From Gigaspora rosea (lineage: Eukaryota; Glomeromycota; Glomeromycetes; Diversisporales; Gigasporaceae), in NCBI GenBank assembly GCA_003550325.1, contig QKWP01000437.1:147923-211922 (forward strand): 64,000 bases of DNA, given 5' to 3'. The translations under genes were made by a program, and so were the position numbers. The notes under the pieces were generated by a model. That model did not search any database. It was not told the DNA's origin and saw only the letters and a list, made by a program, of their open reading frames with translations. Numbering within the stretch: position 1 is the stretch's first letter; the number at the start of each line of letters is the position of its first letter. This document shows positions 1-11,289 of this stretch, piece by piece.

Positions 1-149
1 CAAAATTATTGCCGAGCTTTCTACAAATCAAAAGGTATAAAAATATAAAAAATGAACTTCTCTTTACAAATTATTACACCTTTGAATGTGAGCAATTATT
101 TTGCTTACTTTTATTTAATTCTTTTCAGGTTAGCCTTGGTTTGGCTTAA
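1..149 (+). CDS. possible 3' end of a gene cut by the window edge
   Basis: Candidate only. Bases 2-34 read open as KIIAELSTNQK and stop at a GTATAA splice donor at 35. A pyrimidine-rich acceptor ending TTTTCAG is at 121-128, and 129-149 continues in the same phase as VSLGLA followed by TAA. The phase match and the 94-nt intron, a normal size for this genome, are the evidence. There is too little protein to name a family. It could equally be chance, because AT-rich DNA has many GT/AG pairs. Confidence 0.3.
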   Translation, partial: KLLPSFLQIKRYKNIKNELLFTNYYTFECEQLFCLLLFNSFQVSLGLA

Positions 150-1019
150 AAAGTGATTTAGTAGGTGCACCAGTGTGAGAGCTTTCGAAAAATGCATCTT
201 TAAAGAGCTGGTGCATTATATACATGGTTGTGAATCAAGAAAACTATTTATAATATGTATATCACTTATTAATTTGATGTTTTGCATTATTTTTGCTTGT
301 AAAAAGGTACTTTTTGAAACAGTTTCGATATTTTATTGCAATATTTACTTATTTAATTAATCTATTCATCTAGGTTTATAGCGCATTACAGTAATATTCA
401 TTTTAATGAATTGGAGATTATTAAACTACTCGAGTTCATTAAACTTTGTGTTGATTCAGTAGATAAGTATAAAAAATTATTTATACCGGTAAAAGTTATT
501 TAAGTTTTTTTGGAGTTTATTAATTAGTTTATTTAAATTATTAAGATTATAAATTAATGTTATTGCAATTAGAAGTTCGTGGGTTTGTGATACGAAATCT
601 GAATTTTACATGTTAGTTAATCATATTTAATAAAAAATAGATCTATATTTATTCCTTGTCCAATGATTTATTTTTTTCTTGCATTGGTTGTGTAGCAACT
701 CAAATTATTATATAAATTATTTAAAACTCGATTAATAAGTAGAGCTAAATGTGTCAATAGCAAACATATGATTCTGTTAATAAATTTAGAATAATTAAGA
801 ATAAAGCAACATTTTAAATTATGTATTCAAGCTTATTTTATTAATAAAATTAAAACATATACTATTTTTTTTAACTATATCTTATCTTAATCTGAATAGC
901 TTCTAATAATCTATCACAAATTATAATTAACTCAATACTTTTTAATGGGTTTATTATCTTTGCACATTCAACTTCTTTGTTAATAATAGGTTCTGATCCA
1001 ACTCATCTAAATTCTACTA
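150..1019. other. intergenic, no gene seen
   Basis: AT-rich sequence with no supported gene. A 61-codon open frame at 175-360 is leucine/isoleucine-rich with no domain and is probably chance. Confidence 0.6.
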
Positions 1020-1024
1020 TTTCT

Positions 1025-1190
1025 AGTTGTTTTACTTTTGACTTGACTAAAAATTGCTTGTCTAAAAGACTGCCTGTCTAAAAACTACTCATCTAAAAAA
1101 ACTATTCACCTAAAAAACTAAGTTAAAAAACTATTTTGCTTAAAAAACTATATGTCTAAGAAACTAGTTTTCTTAAAACTAGCTTCGTCA
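1025..1190. repeat. degenerate 16-20 bp minisatellite
   Basis: About eight imperfect copies of a unit like (T/C)CTAAAAAACTA(T/C) can be read on the plus strand, with changing spacers (CTGTCTAAAAACTA, CATCTAAAAAAACTA, CACCTAAAAAACTA). Confidence 0.6.
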
Positions 1191-1554
1191 ATAATAGTTC
1201 TCTTCATCCTGTTTAAATTCTTAGAGTAATTATTATTTAAATGCTTAGCTCATAACTACTCAAAACCTCATGATTACCTGCAACTTCGGTCAACATTCTA
1301 GTAATTTATAATTGTCAAGAGAATTGGCGAGTAAGACTGTTAAAAAGAAAGTCTTTGAAGCGAAATAACCCAAATATATACATAAAAATGAAACGAAACA
1401 CCTATTTTGAAGGCATGATTCTTCTCAGCTTTATTATTTTTCTGTTTTAAACTTAGAAAATTGAAGAGTGCTTATGAAAATAAACTCTGTACTTTGGTCA
1501 TGCAAATAGATTTCCTTTTGGGAAACCCCTGAAAACGGTATTTGAAAAGGTCCT
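1191..1554. other. intergenic, no gene seen
   Basis: No open frame or RNA gene recognised. Confidence 0.5.
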
Positions 1555-1767
1555 ACCGTTACACTTTACTATGAAAAATGGGTTGATCATATGAATGTCG
1601 ATCATTCAAATTTCATAGTAAAAAATTTTTACCCCAGTGATCTGCGTGACATATCGGGTGACTAATGACATAATGACGCAGGGGAAATAGAACAGGGGTA
1701 AAAATAATTGAATTGATGATCATAAGTCGAAATTGGGTGTAGAAAATTTACGATAGTAACAACGGGG
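1555..1767. repeat. imperfect inverted-repeat element
   Basis: The left half begins CCGTTACACTTTACTAT and ends TTTTTACCCC near 1635. The right half begins GGGGTAAAAATAATTG near 1694 and ends GATAGTAACAACGG. The two halves align as an inverted repeat with several indels, as in an old MITE. Borders are approximate and no target duplication was found. Confidence 0.45.
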
Positions 1768-1946
1768 GTCTGTGGAATCCTGAAATATCAAAACGGTTAA
1801 GTTTAAATGTTTAAAAAATTATGCAATTAAACTGTAAACTTCAACCAAAAATATTTTAAAGTACCTGGTATTTTATGATTCATCGTAAATTTTTTCTGTA
1901 AAAGTTGGTCAACAAGGCCTGGCACTATGGAACTACGTACGATGAC

Positions 1947-1974
1947 TAGTTACAATGATCTAGTTACAATGATC
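1947..1974. repeat. 14-bp perfect tandem duplication upstream of the F-box gene
   Basis: TAGTTACAATGATC occurs twice back to back about 100 bp before the ATG at 2072. It lies where a core promoter would be expected, but a regulatory role is only a possibility. Confidence 0.6.
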
Positions 1975-2071
1975 AATGTTTCACTGCATTCATTACTGTA
2001 TATATCGATACGTACACATAATTACATACGTACGTGCATAATTTTACAACAAAAATTCTTATTTTAAAAAA

Positions 2072-3577
2072 ATGATAAAACTACCGAACGAATGTTTCTT
2101 TAGTATAATCAATAACTTAAAGGATGATTGTAAAAGCTTATATTCATGCCTTCTTGTAAATCGTCACTGGTGTAGGATTATTGTACCAATATTATGGAGT
2201 AAATTAGGAGAAAAATTAGACGATAGAAAACTTATAAACACATGTCTTTTGGCATTAAATTTAGAAGAACAAGCATTATTAATTCCCTTTAAAATCTACC
2301 TTTCAAATCATCCAAAACCATTATTTGAATATACAAGTTATACGACAACAGTTTGTAGATATTTAAATGTTGGAGTTATTAAATGGCTTAATTATAACGG
2401 TTATAAAGTAGTCAGTAATAGTTGGATATATAACAAAGATAGCCTTGTAAATGCCGTTAAATGTTCTTTGATTGCAATGTTTCTACGGACAAGTAAGAAA
2501 TTGGAACAATTAGAAATCTTCGGATTTGTTTATAATAATAATTTATTATTTAAAAATTTTTATAGAAATAATCCTATTAATTCTTTATATCTTTATCAAA
2601 ATCAATTCGATTTCGAAGAAGTAACAGAGGTTCTTTGTAAGAACACTACTTTAAATTTTAACCGTAACAATATTGGTATTAAAGGAGTAAAAGTGTTGGC
2701 AAAAGTGCTTTATACAAACACAACTCTAGCTTCTTTAATTCTTGATCACGAAAGTATTGGTAATGAAGGAGGAATAGAATTGGCAAAGGCACTTTGTTAT
2801 AATACTGCTTTAACTTCTTTAAGTCTAAGCAGTAATTATATTGGTATTGAAGGAGTAAAAGAGTTAGCAAAGGCACTTTGTATAAATGTTACTCTAAATT
2901 CTTTAAATATTAATTACGAAAACTTGGGTGTTGAAGGAGGAAAAGCATTGGCAAATGCGCTTTGTAAGAATACTGCTTTAAATTCTTTACGTCTCAGCGA
3001 TGATGATATTGGTATTGAAGGTGGAAAAGCATTTGCAAAAGTACTTTATACCAATACTACGTTAGCTTCTTTAGAACTTAATCGCAATTTTATTGGTGTC
3101 GAAGGAGGAAAAGAATTGGCAAGGGCAATTCGTAAAAACACTTCTTTAAATTCTTTGAGCCTTAACGATAATAATATTGGTATTGAAGGTGGAAAAGCGT
3201 TTGCAGAAGCACTTTATAAAAACACTACTTTAACTTCTTTAGATCTTAGTCGCAATAATATTGGTAGTGAAGGAGGAAAAGCAATAGCAATGGCACTTTG
3301 TAAGAATACTGCTTTAAATACTTTGAATCTTAGCAATAATAATATTGGTATTGAAGGTGGAAGTGCATTTGCAGAAGTACTTTATACAAACATCACTTTA
3401 ACTTCATTAAATCTTAACAGAAATAATCTTGGCACTGAAGGAGGAAAGGTTTTAACAAATGCACTTTGCAAAAACGTTACTCTAACCTCTTTAGATCTTT
3501 CTTTGAATGGTGTTAAATCTGAAGAAGGAAAATCACTAGCAGAAGCTCTTCATAAAAAAATTTCTTTAATCTGGTAG
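2072..3577 (+). CDS. F-box / leucine-rich-repeat (RNI-type) protein
   Basis: Intact 501-residue frame. Residues 1-45 look like an F-box (IKLPNECFFSIINNL, then SCLLVNRHW and ILW), the SKP1-binding motif of SCF ubiquitin ligases. Residues 191-495 are eleven LRRs of 28 residues in the NOD3/RNI style (consensus NTTLxSLxLxxNxIGxEGGKxL, then AxALxK). The first repeat lacks three residues. LRRs of this type normally bind the substrate, so a role in substrate-selective ubiquitination is inferred. The ATG is the first in frame, after a stretch of A residues typical of this lineage. From repeat 5 on, alternate repeats resemble each other more than their neighbours, giving a 56-residue (168-bp) higher-order unit. 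No intron is needed. R. irregularis is known to have many such F-box/LRR genes. The exact substrate cannot be inferred. Confidence 0.9.
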   Translation: MIKLPNECFFSIINNLKDDCKSLYSCLLVNRHWCRIIVPILWSKLGEKLDDRKLINTCLLALNLEEQALLIPFKIYLSNHPKPLFEYTSYTTTVCRYLNVGVIKWLNYNGYKVVSNSWIYNKDSLVNAVKCSLIAMFLRTSKKLEQLEIFGFVYNNNLLFKNFYRNNPINSLYLYQNQFDFEEVTEVLCKNTTLNFNRNNIGIKGVKVLAKVLYTNTTLASLILDHESIGNEGGIELAKALCYNTALTSLSLSSNYIGIEGVKELAKALCINVTLNSLNINYENLGVEGGKALANALCKNTALNSLRLSDDDIGIEGGKAFAKVLYTNTTLASLELNRNFIGVEGGKELARAIRKNTSLNSLSLNDNNIGIEGGKAFAEALYKNTTLTSLDLSRNNIGSEGGKAIAMALCKNTALNTLNLSNNNIGIEGGSAFAEVLYTNITLTSLNLNRNNLGTEGGKVLTNALCKNVTLTSLDLSLNGVKSEEGKSLAEALHKKISLIW

Positions 3578-4198
3578 CCTAATTAGTTCTAAAATTTTTA
3601 TTCGCTCATTTTGAAAAAAATATATTACATAGACTAGAGTATAATGAAAATTTTTTATAATCTATTTTTTTCAGTAAAGTTTTTTTTTACTAACGTATTT
3701 AAAATTCATTGTCAGTCAATAAACTTTTTCAGAATAAAATTTTCTAAGGAGCCAAAAACTTTTCGCTATTTTAAATTATTAGAAATTTACGCTAGTTATT
3801 CATTATTTTCAATTGCCTTTATATCTATCCAATTACTTAAATCGTAGATTCATGAATATTTTAATAAATTTAAAAGTCGATAGTATCTTTATTTTTTTTA
3901 AAAAATCCAATCAATTGTTATATTTTGTTAATTAGCTTAATATAAATTACACTATTTCTCCTATTTGTAACAAACTTTAGGTTCCTCATACTTTATTGGC
4001 TTAGTATATAATTGTCAAGAAAACCTATAAACTTCACGATTGAGCAACACTCTGTCTGTACTAGGGTTGGGTTGGGATAACTTACCTAACAACGTAACTT
4101 ATATTTGTAACTTACATCGTCGTTACATGATTCTTATGTAAGTTACAAATATATAGATTTAATGCCTGCCAGAATTATGATAAACATGACCGGCATTA
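3578..4198. other. 3' flank of the F-box gene, no gene seen
   Basis: A 67-codon frame at 3644-3847 is phenylalanine/lysine-rich with no motif and is probably 3' UTR or chance. Around 4072-4155 there are palindromic repeats of AACTTACNTAA / TTATGTAAGTTAC, also seen near 5850-5890. Confidence 0.5.
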
Positions 4199-4225
4199 CA
4201 GCCGTTCTCATAAATTCTGTGACAA
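4199..4225. mobile_element. solo end of the CAGCTGTT MITE family
   Basis: TA followed by CAGCCGTTCTCATAAATTCT matches the terminal inverted repeat of the complete element at 41490-41671. No second end is visible nearby, so this looks truncated. Confidence 0.45.
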
Positions 4226-4537
4226 ATGATAAAAATTGACCAAAGACTGATATTCAACATGCTAACAGTAAATCGTAAATTGATTAGAAGTTATAACCCA
4301 TGTATTTTAGAAAAATGTAATGTAAAAAAGAATTCCTGATTAAAAATCAAGTTTCGCACAAACATTTCTTTATTAAACTACGCATATTGTTGCACCCAGT
4401 TCATCATGATTTTATAATTTACAAGTATTGTATGGCGCCGCTGGCGCCCTTTTCAAAAACACGAAGTGCCTATAAAGAACGAAGCTTAATTTTTTAAATT
4501 TCTGCTATAGGACTCAGTATTCCTGTAATGACGGAAA

Positions 4538-5290
4538 GGTGAATTATTTTGTGAATTATCGTAATTTCTATCGTGAATTACTATAAAAAAATTCTGTTAT
4601 AAACCTACTCGACGGATAATACGTTTTGAGTTTGATTAAATTATTGTAGTTTAATTATAAATTAATTAAAAATTCTTATATTAAACTTGCGCGCTATTCT
4701 AATAATCACAATATGGGGTTAGGATTTAGTTTGTTCGTGTTAGAATTATTATGGTTTCTATCTGTGTTGTTATTACAAACCTTATTTTTTGGCGATACAC
4801 AGTATGTGATTCACTAGTGCATATTATTAACGTTATCCACACCTCAGTTAATCTAATTTCAAAGATTCAAAGTGTCCATAACAAATGAAACTCGATTTTT
4901 TAAATTCTTCTACAAAAAGGTGAATTATTTTGTATTATAATTACTGTATTTTCTATTGTGAATTTTACTATAAAATATTCTGTTACAAACCTACTCAACG
5001 GATAATGCATTTTAAGGTTGAATTTGATTAAATTATTGTAGTTTCTATTATGAATTACTTTAAAAATTCTCATATAAAACTTGTGCGCTATTCTAATAAT
5101 CACAATATGGGGTTAGGGTTGAGTTAATTCGGTTGGAATTACTATGGTTTCTATTATATGCCACTTTTGTAAACCTTACTTTTTGGCGATACACAGTATG
5201 TGACTCGATAACACATGCTATTAAAGTTATCCACATCTCAGTTAATCCAATTACAAAGATACATAATGAACGAAACTCGATTTTTTAAAC
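4538..5290 (-). repeat. two tandem ~380-bp copies of a dispersed repeat
   Basis: The block beginning GGTGAATTATTTTGT at 4538 recurs at 4919. Both copies keep the order: CTACT(C)GACGGATAAT, CACAATATGGGGTTAG, GGCGATACACAGTATGTGA, then GAAACTCGATTTTTTAAA. On the minus strand the sequence corresponds to the monomers at 7500-8290, for example GTAGGTTTGTAA followed by an A/T-rich run and AGTAATTC. Confidence 0.7.
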
Positions 5291-5415
5291 CAAATAAATT
5301 GACAACTGATTCATTTATTTTATTTATTAAAAAAAATCCAATTACAAAGATACATAACGAACGAAACTCGATTTTTTAAAACAAATAAATTGACAACTGA
5401 TTCATTTTTTAATAA
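5246..5415. repeat. 91-bp tandem duplication
   Basis: TCCAATTACAAAGATACATA starts copies at 5246 and 5337. Both continue through GAACGAAACTCGATTTTTTA and AATTGACAACTGATTCATTT. It overlaps the end of the preceding repeat. Confidence 0.75.
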
Positions 5416-5424
5416 AAAAAAATT

Positions 5425-5600
5425 AAATCGCACTTTGCCATTTTTGATTTGCTATATCCAAAAAACCGTAATCTAGAACATGGGAAAATATCGATCATGA
5501 TGATTATTAATCTTCATTGATCATTTGCATGATTAACGTGCGTCATTTATTCATAATTGATCTATTACTATGAATTATTCCCATGAACACATACCTTTAA
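5425..5600 (-). repeat. dispersed repeat, inverted relative to 20510-20630
   Basis: CACTTTGCCATTTTTGATTT then GCTATATCC and a run to ACCGTAAT is the reverse complement of ATTATGGTTTTGGATATAG, AAATCAAAAATGGCAAAGTG at 20583-20625. Confidence 0.6.
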
Positions 5601-6070
5601 TTAAACATTCAAAGAACATGATACTATATGACATAAGGACCATTAATGCTAACTACGTTTATTTGATATAATCATAGCATTTAATTCACACAAATTATAT
5701 ATTAATTATTCATAATCACAGTAATGATGATCATAATCCTTAAAAAGTTAGCTAATTTAAATTTCAAGAGTTTATACACGTATATGCAAGATTGTCCAAT
5801 CGTATCGCATAAAGGGGACATTTGCATACGGGCATTATTTTATAATATTAGGATAACTTACCTTACAATGTGACTTACGTAAACTAAAATGTAATTACAC
5901 TTATTATATTTTGTTTGGTCTTTTTTTCCCAATCGGGAATGCTTTGAGTATGTAAAGCAGTAATACAAATAGTATAAAATGGTAAGAAAATAGTAATCTT
6001 CGTGAAGGTTCTGGTTTGAAGATTAACCTTTTTTGTTAGATTTTTTAAACAAATTAGGAAAAAGTTCTTT
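5601..6070. other. intergenic, no gene seen
   Basis: Only AT-rich sequence with short palindromes around GATCAT. No coding signal. Confidence 0.5.
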
Positions 6071-6223
6071 GGGCAGTGTCATTAATCACCTGATTATTTT
6101 TTATCAGAGGCCTACTCCCCCTCCCTCTTCCTTAATATATAAATAGTCAGGTTCTTATATATAATTTCAACTTTTTTTGCCCCCCTCCCCCCTAAAAAGT
6201 CACCTGATTTTTGTTACTCCCCT
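6071..6223 (+). repeat. dispersed repeat, inverted copy at 44461-44607
   Basis: GGGCAGTGTCATTAATCACC at 6071 through TTTTTGTTACTCCCC near 6222 matches, in reverse complement, 44461-44607, including the C-rich block before TTAATATATAAATAGTCAGG. At 44 kb it sits inside a TA-flanked element, so this copy is probably a fragment of a related element. Confidence 0.8.
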
Positions 6224-6244
6224 TTCTGTTTTTTTTAATACTCT

Positions 6245-6316
6245 ATTTCTAAATAGATTTCTAAATAGATTTAGATTTAGATTTAGATTTAAATTTAAAT
6301 ATAGATTTAGATTGGA
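6245..6316. repeat. TTTAGA / TTTAAA hexanucleotide microsatellite
   Basis: Runs of AGATTT and AAATTT units follow a poly-T and precede a T+C-rich stretch. It accounts for the arginine/phenylalanine-rich open frame here. Confidence 0.8.
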
Positions 6317-6379
6317 TACAGAATACCTCCCCACCTACCCTCCATGCGTACTCATGTTGTTTAAATATTAAAAAAAAAT

Positions 6380-6720
6380 ACCGTACTAAAAAATTGAGTA
6401 CTAAAAAAAATACTGAAATCAGATACTAAAAAGGCAGATATTACGAAATTCAAAATGGGCTAAAATTAAAAAAGGCAGATATTACGAAATTCGATGGGCT
6501 AAAAAATTCTAATACTAATCTGACTAGATGATTTTATGAGAATGTCAATATTCATATTCATAAATCATAAAATTCAGATAATCTTTGATTAATATACTAT
6601 TCTAAAAAAATTGAGTACTAAAAATACCAAAACCAGATACTAAAAAAGGCAAATATTACAAAATTTAAAACGCACTAAAAAATTCTGATAATATAATTGA
6701 TAATTTTATAAAAATATCAA
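6380..6720. repeat. degenerate tandem repeats of a TACTAAAAA-containing unit
   Basis: Units of the form GAGTACTAAAAA, CAGATACTAAAAAGGCAGAT, ATTACGAAATTC, GGGCTAAAAAATTCT recur two to three times. A copy begins at about 6391 and again at about 6611. Confidence 0.6.
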
Positions 6721-7500
6721 AAAAAATATTTAACCAAAATAGTTTTTGCACAAGAATTTTTTTAAAATTAAATTAAAGCATTATAGTGAAGATAAAATTT
6801 TTTTAATTAATTAAAATTAAAAAAAAATGAAAATTGAAACTCATATTAGTAATAATTACATTAGAATTTTTTAGTTATTTTGAATTTTGTAAAGTTTTGT
6901 CTTTTTTAATATTCAATTTAAAATTTTTTAATATTAGTATATAATTTTTTAGCAATTGAATGAATGTAAATATTTATAAATATTACAAATTCACCATGTA
7001 CTAAAAAAATTTGTGATGCAATTTTTATTAAATTGAATTATAATGATTTTATGAAAAGCTAATTTTTCTTTTCTCTTTTATAATCATAGAAAGAAAAAAA
7101 CTGATTATAATTAATTTGTTCATAAAAATAAACCTAAATAAATATAATAAAAAATATTTTGTATATCAAAAATTTTGAAATTGGAAAATGAAATGGGAGT
7201 ATTTAAAGACTTCCATAAATAACTAAAGGATTATTATTTCAAATTTATCAAAAAATGGAATAAAGTTAATACAAAACTCATTTGAAATTTATATATTATT
7301 TATTTTTGTCAAAATTATAAATTAAATAATTGAAATTAAAACCAAAGAATCTCATTTATTTTTTTAATTTATAATTAACATAGTAAAATGCTACTTATTT
7401 TCAAAATGTACACTTATAAAAAAAATCAACTTTTATTCATTATGTGCATTTTGTATCTTTAATATTAAATTAACTAAAATATATGTTCAAAATAGTAAAG
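6720..7500. other. very AT-rich intergenic DNA
   Basis: No gene or ordered repeat recognised apart from homopolymer runs. Confidence 0.5.
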
Positions 7501-8290
7501 TTTATACTAGTAGCTCATGATAATAATAATTCCAACACAAACTAACTTATCCTAACTAATTATTAGAATAGCAAACAAGTTTGGTATAAAAATTTTACAG
7601 TAATTCATAGAAACCATAATAATTTTAATACAAACTTAATCTTAAAACATATTATCTGTTGGGTAGGTTTGTAACCAAATTTTTTAAGTAATTTATGATA
7701 AAAATTACAAATAATTTTAACTCATCTTTTTTATTATTACCAAGTTTTGCATTAATTTTTTATATAAACCACGATAGCTAATTCTATAATTATATATATT
7801 TTCATTGGTTCTGTAGTAAATTTTTTATAGTAAAACTATATAAACCACAATAGCTAATTTATAATAATGAGTAAGTTTTGTAATAAAATTTTTTATAATA
7901 ACTAATAATATTTTTAATGCAAATTGATTTACATCCTGCAGTTACTAAATAATAAGAGGTTTTTAAAACAAGATTTTTTTAGTAATTCATAATAGAATCA
8001 CAATTTCAATCTAAATTAACAACCTCAATTATGTATTATATACAAGTAAGTTTGTAACAAAATCTTTTATAATAATAATGATACTTCTAATACAACTAAC
8101 TCACCTTTTATTGTTACTAGAATAATATGCAAATTTTTTAACTAAATTTTTACAATATCCATAATAGATATCACAACATTCTATTCCAATACAAACTATC
8201 TTTACCCTATCTACTTTATATCATTAGAATATCAAATATAATTTGTAAAAAAATTTTTTTTCAAAAATATTTTTCAGCACTTTTGGCTTA
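7500..8290 (+). repeat. tandem array of degenerate ~100-bp monomers
   Basis: At least six degenerate monomers follow the pattern AAGTTTGTAACAAAATTTTT, then TAGTAATTCATGATAGAAA, then AATTCCAATACAAACTAACT. The same monomer occurs inverted at 4538-5270 and elsewhere at 45180-45345, 46650-46740, 50945-51200, 54990-55160 and 57015-57300. It is the most widely scattered repeat in the window. Confidence 0.7.
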
Positions 8291-9340
8291 CTAGCATTCA
8301 TTTGTAACAAAATTGGTCATATCTATTCTTATTAATTGAAGTATCTAAAATAATTTATTTATCTCTTTTTATCTTTTTATTTGTGCTAATCTAACTCTTG
8401 CCATTATATTTAATTCAATAAATTAAGGTTATTTGAATTGATATAATAAATACTATTAATTTGAACCAAAATTCAAAATAACACTCTTATGCTTTATTTA
8501 GTAATATAAGGGTTAGTTTTTGAAAAATTATTTCAAAATATAGATTTTAAATTTTGCCTTTACTAAGGAAACATATAAAATTAATATACATATTACTATA
8601 ATATCTTATAAATATAAAACGTGGTACTGGAAAAAATACTCGCTAGTTTACATTAAATTTTAATAACTTACACAAAATGACCAACCCTACTCTGTCCTAT
8701 AGAGATACGATCCGGATATCCGCTAGTTTAATTTTATAACAAAATAAACTAGTCTATTTATTTTCGCATAGCAAGAAAATACAGAATGAGGCTCGGTTAA
8801 ATTACATTATATAGCGATGTGAGCGTTGTCAATCACCCATAGATTCTTGTGCTGCTATTGCGGCTATGGAACCCAATCACTAAAATTATGACATTGCGCA
8901 ACTATCACAACCGTTGAGGTTAATTGCAGCATGAGATCCTTGCACTGCTATAACATCCATGATGCCTAATCACCAAACATAAGATTTTTATATTGCCCTA
9001 AGTTTATGGTCACTGAGAAAAGGAAGAGACAATAGAGCCAGCCTTCACTACAAGGCAAAAGGAAAGGCAACTTCCTCTACAAATAAAATATTTTCAAATA
9101 TTATTGCAATGGTAAAAAAAAAACAACTTCACTTTTCTTACATTATTAATTACACGTTCAGAAATATATGATTACCCTTTTTTATTTATTTTCTAACGAC
9201 CATAGTAATTCTATTTAAACAATTATATGTGTAATTAGAGATAGGCATGCTAAGATAATATTTGAGTTTCTCACTTATTAAAAAAAATCCAAAAGTATAT
9301 TTGGCTCTGCCTACTGTAAACATCGAAAAGGAAAGCTTTG
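8291..9340. other. intergenic with one degenerate ~95-bp duplication
   Basis: No gene seen. At about 8842-8903 and 8935-8998 two diverged copies share AGAT-CTTG-GCTGCTAT, ATGG/ATGA, AATCAC-AAA and ATTGC, in slightly more GC-rich sequence that may be an old gene fragment. Confidence 0.45.
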
Positions 9341-9346
9341 TATATT

Positions 9347-9516
9347 CATGCCGTATTTAACTCCAATGGTTTACGTTAGATCACATGGACTTGACAGTAA
9401 ATTAGGGAATTCGGATATTCATGATTTATTCATGCCGTATTTAACTCCGATTGCTTACGTTAGAAGATGGCTTAGACTTGACAGTAAATTAGGGAATTCG
9501 GATAATATGATTTATT
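9347..9516. repeat. 84-bp tandem duplication
   Basis: CATGCCGTATTTAACTCC begins copies at 9347 and 9431. Both run through TTACGTTAGA, GACTTGACAGTAAATTAGGG and AATTCGGATA. The copies differ at a handful of positions. Confidence 0.85.
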
Positions 9517-9583
9517 AGGCATTTAATTATAAAGTTTATGTAATATTTATTTTAGAGAAGAATTTGGAAACATGCATTGCTCT

Positions 9584-10643
9584 TAGGGATGGACACGGTC
9601 CGGTCATGACCGGTCATGACCGGTCAATGACCGTGACCGATATTAGCCGGTCAGAGCGGTTTGACCGACCGGTCAAGATTATGACCGATGCCAAATTCTT
9701 AATATTCTGGCTAATAAATGAATATTTATTGCTTAAAATCCATATCGGTGTATCTGATAAATAGAAAAATCAACCCGCCTCTCAAAAGTTTTCAGATCAT
9801 GTGACTTTGCATGGTTATTGATGGACGATATGTTTCATTTTTAAATAAAACTTTTTATGATATAAGTGAACAATAATGAAAATCTGATATAACAATAATG
9901 AGTATATAAATTAATGTATATCATATGATCTGAAAATTTTTTAGACAGTGAACCTGGTTGAGAAATAACTTGTTCATAATTCCTGCCAAATTTGCAGATC
10001 ATTTGGCCAAATTATGACAAAACAATTTTAATTCCGGTCAAATGATCTGCAATTTTGACAGAATTGTATGCGATGGGTTTCTTTTGGGTAACAAAATATT
10101 GCAAATAAGGGGACGTCTAAAACGGAGGGAAACCATATTTAATAAGTTTTGAATTAGGTTTATGGTTAGGGTTGTCCTATATTAGGATTAGATTAGGTCT
10201 TGGGTAGATATATATAAGCAAAATTGCTTCCAGACTGCCGTTTTTTTCAGGTTTTTTCGTTTTGCTTCTCCGGTGATCATCAAAATTCTATATTCTGATT
10301 GGCGGCTGATCACATGATTTGCCTCCGCTTTGACGTCCCCAAATAAACAAATCGTTAATAATTCTGGTCAAATTTGCAGATCATTTGGCCAGATCTAGAA
10401 CAAAACGAGCAGTTTTATTGATCATGTGATGAATATCGCCGTTTTTGTTTCTCTTTCGGCAGTCTGTGCAGTGTACCATCCCTACTTGTCACTTATTTAG
10501 ATATTTGATTGAATAACTGGGTAAATAATTTATCTGCTATAACCGGTCATTAACCGTATGAATGACCGCGGTCAACCGGTCATAAGTGGTTAACCGATCA
10601 TGACCGACTGATGACTGACCGTGACCGACCGTGTCCATCCCTA
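9584..10643. mobile_element. non-autonomous hAT-like element with exact 8-bp TSD
   Basis: The left end TAGGGATGGACACGGTC and right end GACCG-TGTCCATCCCTA form terminal inverted repeats flanked by exact ATTGCTCT at 9576-9583 and 10644-10651. Subterminal regions are packed with (A/T)GACCGGTCA palindromes on both sides (9598-9690, 10540-10630). An 8-bp duplication and a YARNG-type end are hAT hallmarks. The 1060-bp interior encodes no transposase. It holds inverted copies of AAATTTGCAGATCATTTGGCC (9990, 10045, 10365) and a TTAGGGTT-like tract near 10158. Confidence 0.88.
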
Positions 10644-10651
10644 ATTGCTCT

Positions 10652-11280
10652 ACACAAAGGGCGAGAACACATCTTATGCATTCTAATTTCTTATAACATT
10701 GACGTTAAAATATATCTTATCGTTTACGCTGAGATCTAGTAGCGCTATTTTGGTATAATAGTGTTTACAAAGATTGTGGTATACATAGTTTGCGGATTTG
10801 TTTCCATTCAATATATCACAAAATTCAATTTTGTCACATATGATGGTCATTAACCAATAAAATCGATTTTCGTGTCATTTGGTGATCAAAATGTGATCGC
10901 AAACCAATCAAATCAATAAAAATATACGAATAAACCAAACGATTTATCAGTTATTAATTATTTTTATTGACAAAGTTTTACATTTATTATACATTTTAAA
11001 TATAATTTCTATTCTATTATTATTTCTATCAGAGACGCATTCCAACCTTTAGTCCATATTAAATTTAACAATATCGCTCACGCATATTTGATCTAAATCA
11101 TACCGACACTGACTTACTTTGCAATTAACTTTTGTGAAATGGATTAAATAAATTATTTTAGATTATTGAAGCTAAGGTTTTGTTGAATGAACACGAAAAT
11201 TCATATCACAGTACCAAAATTGTGCTTGTATTCCTTGAAGATCTTCTCAACCTCTTAAATAAGAATTTGGGATCCCAAAA
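10652..11280. other. intergenic, no gene seen
   Basis: A weak inverted repeat (GTTTGCGGATTTG near 10790, GTGATCGCAAAC near 10900) surrounds ACCAATAAAATCGATTTTCG. No coding signal. Confidence 0.45.
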
Positions 11281-11289
11281 AAAAACTTT

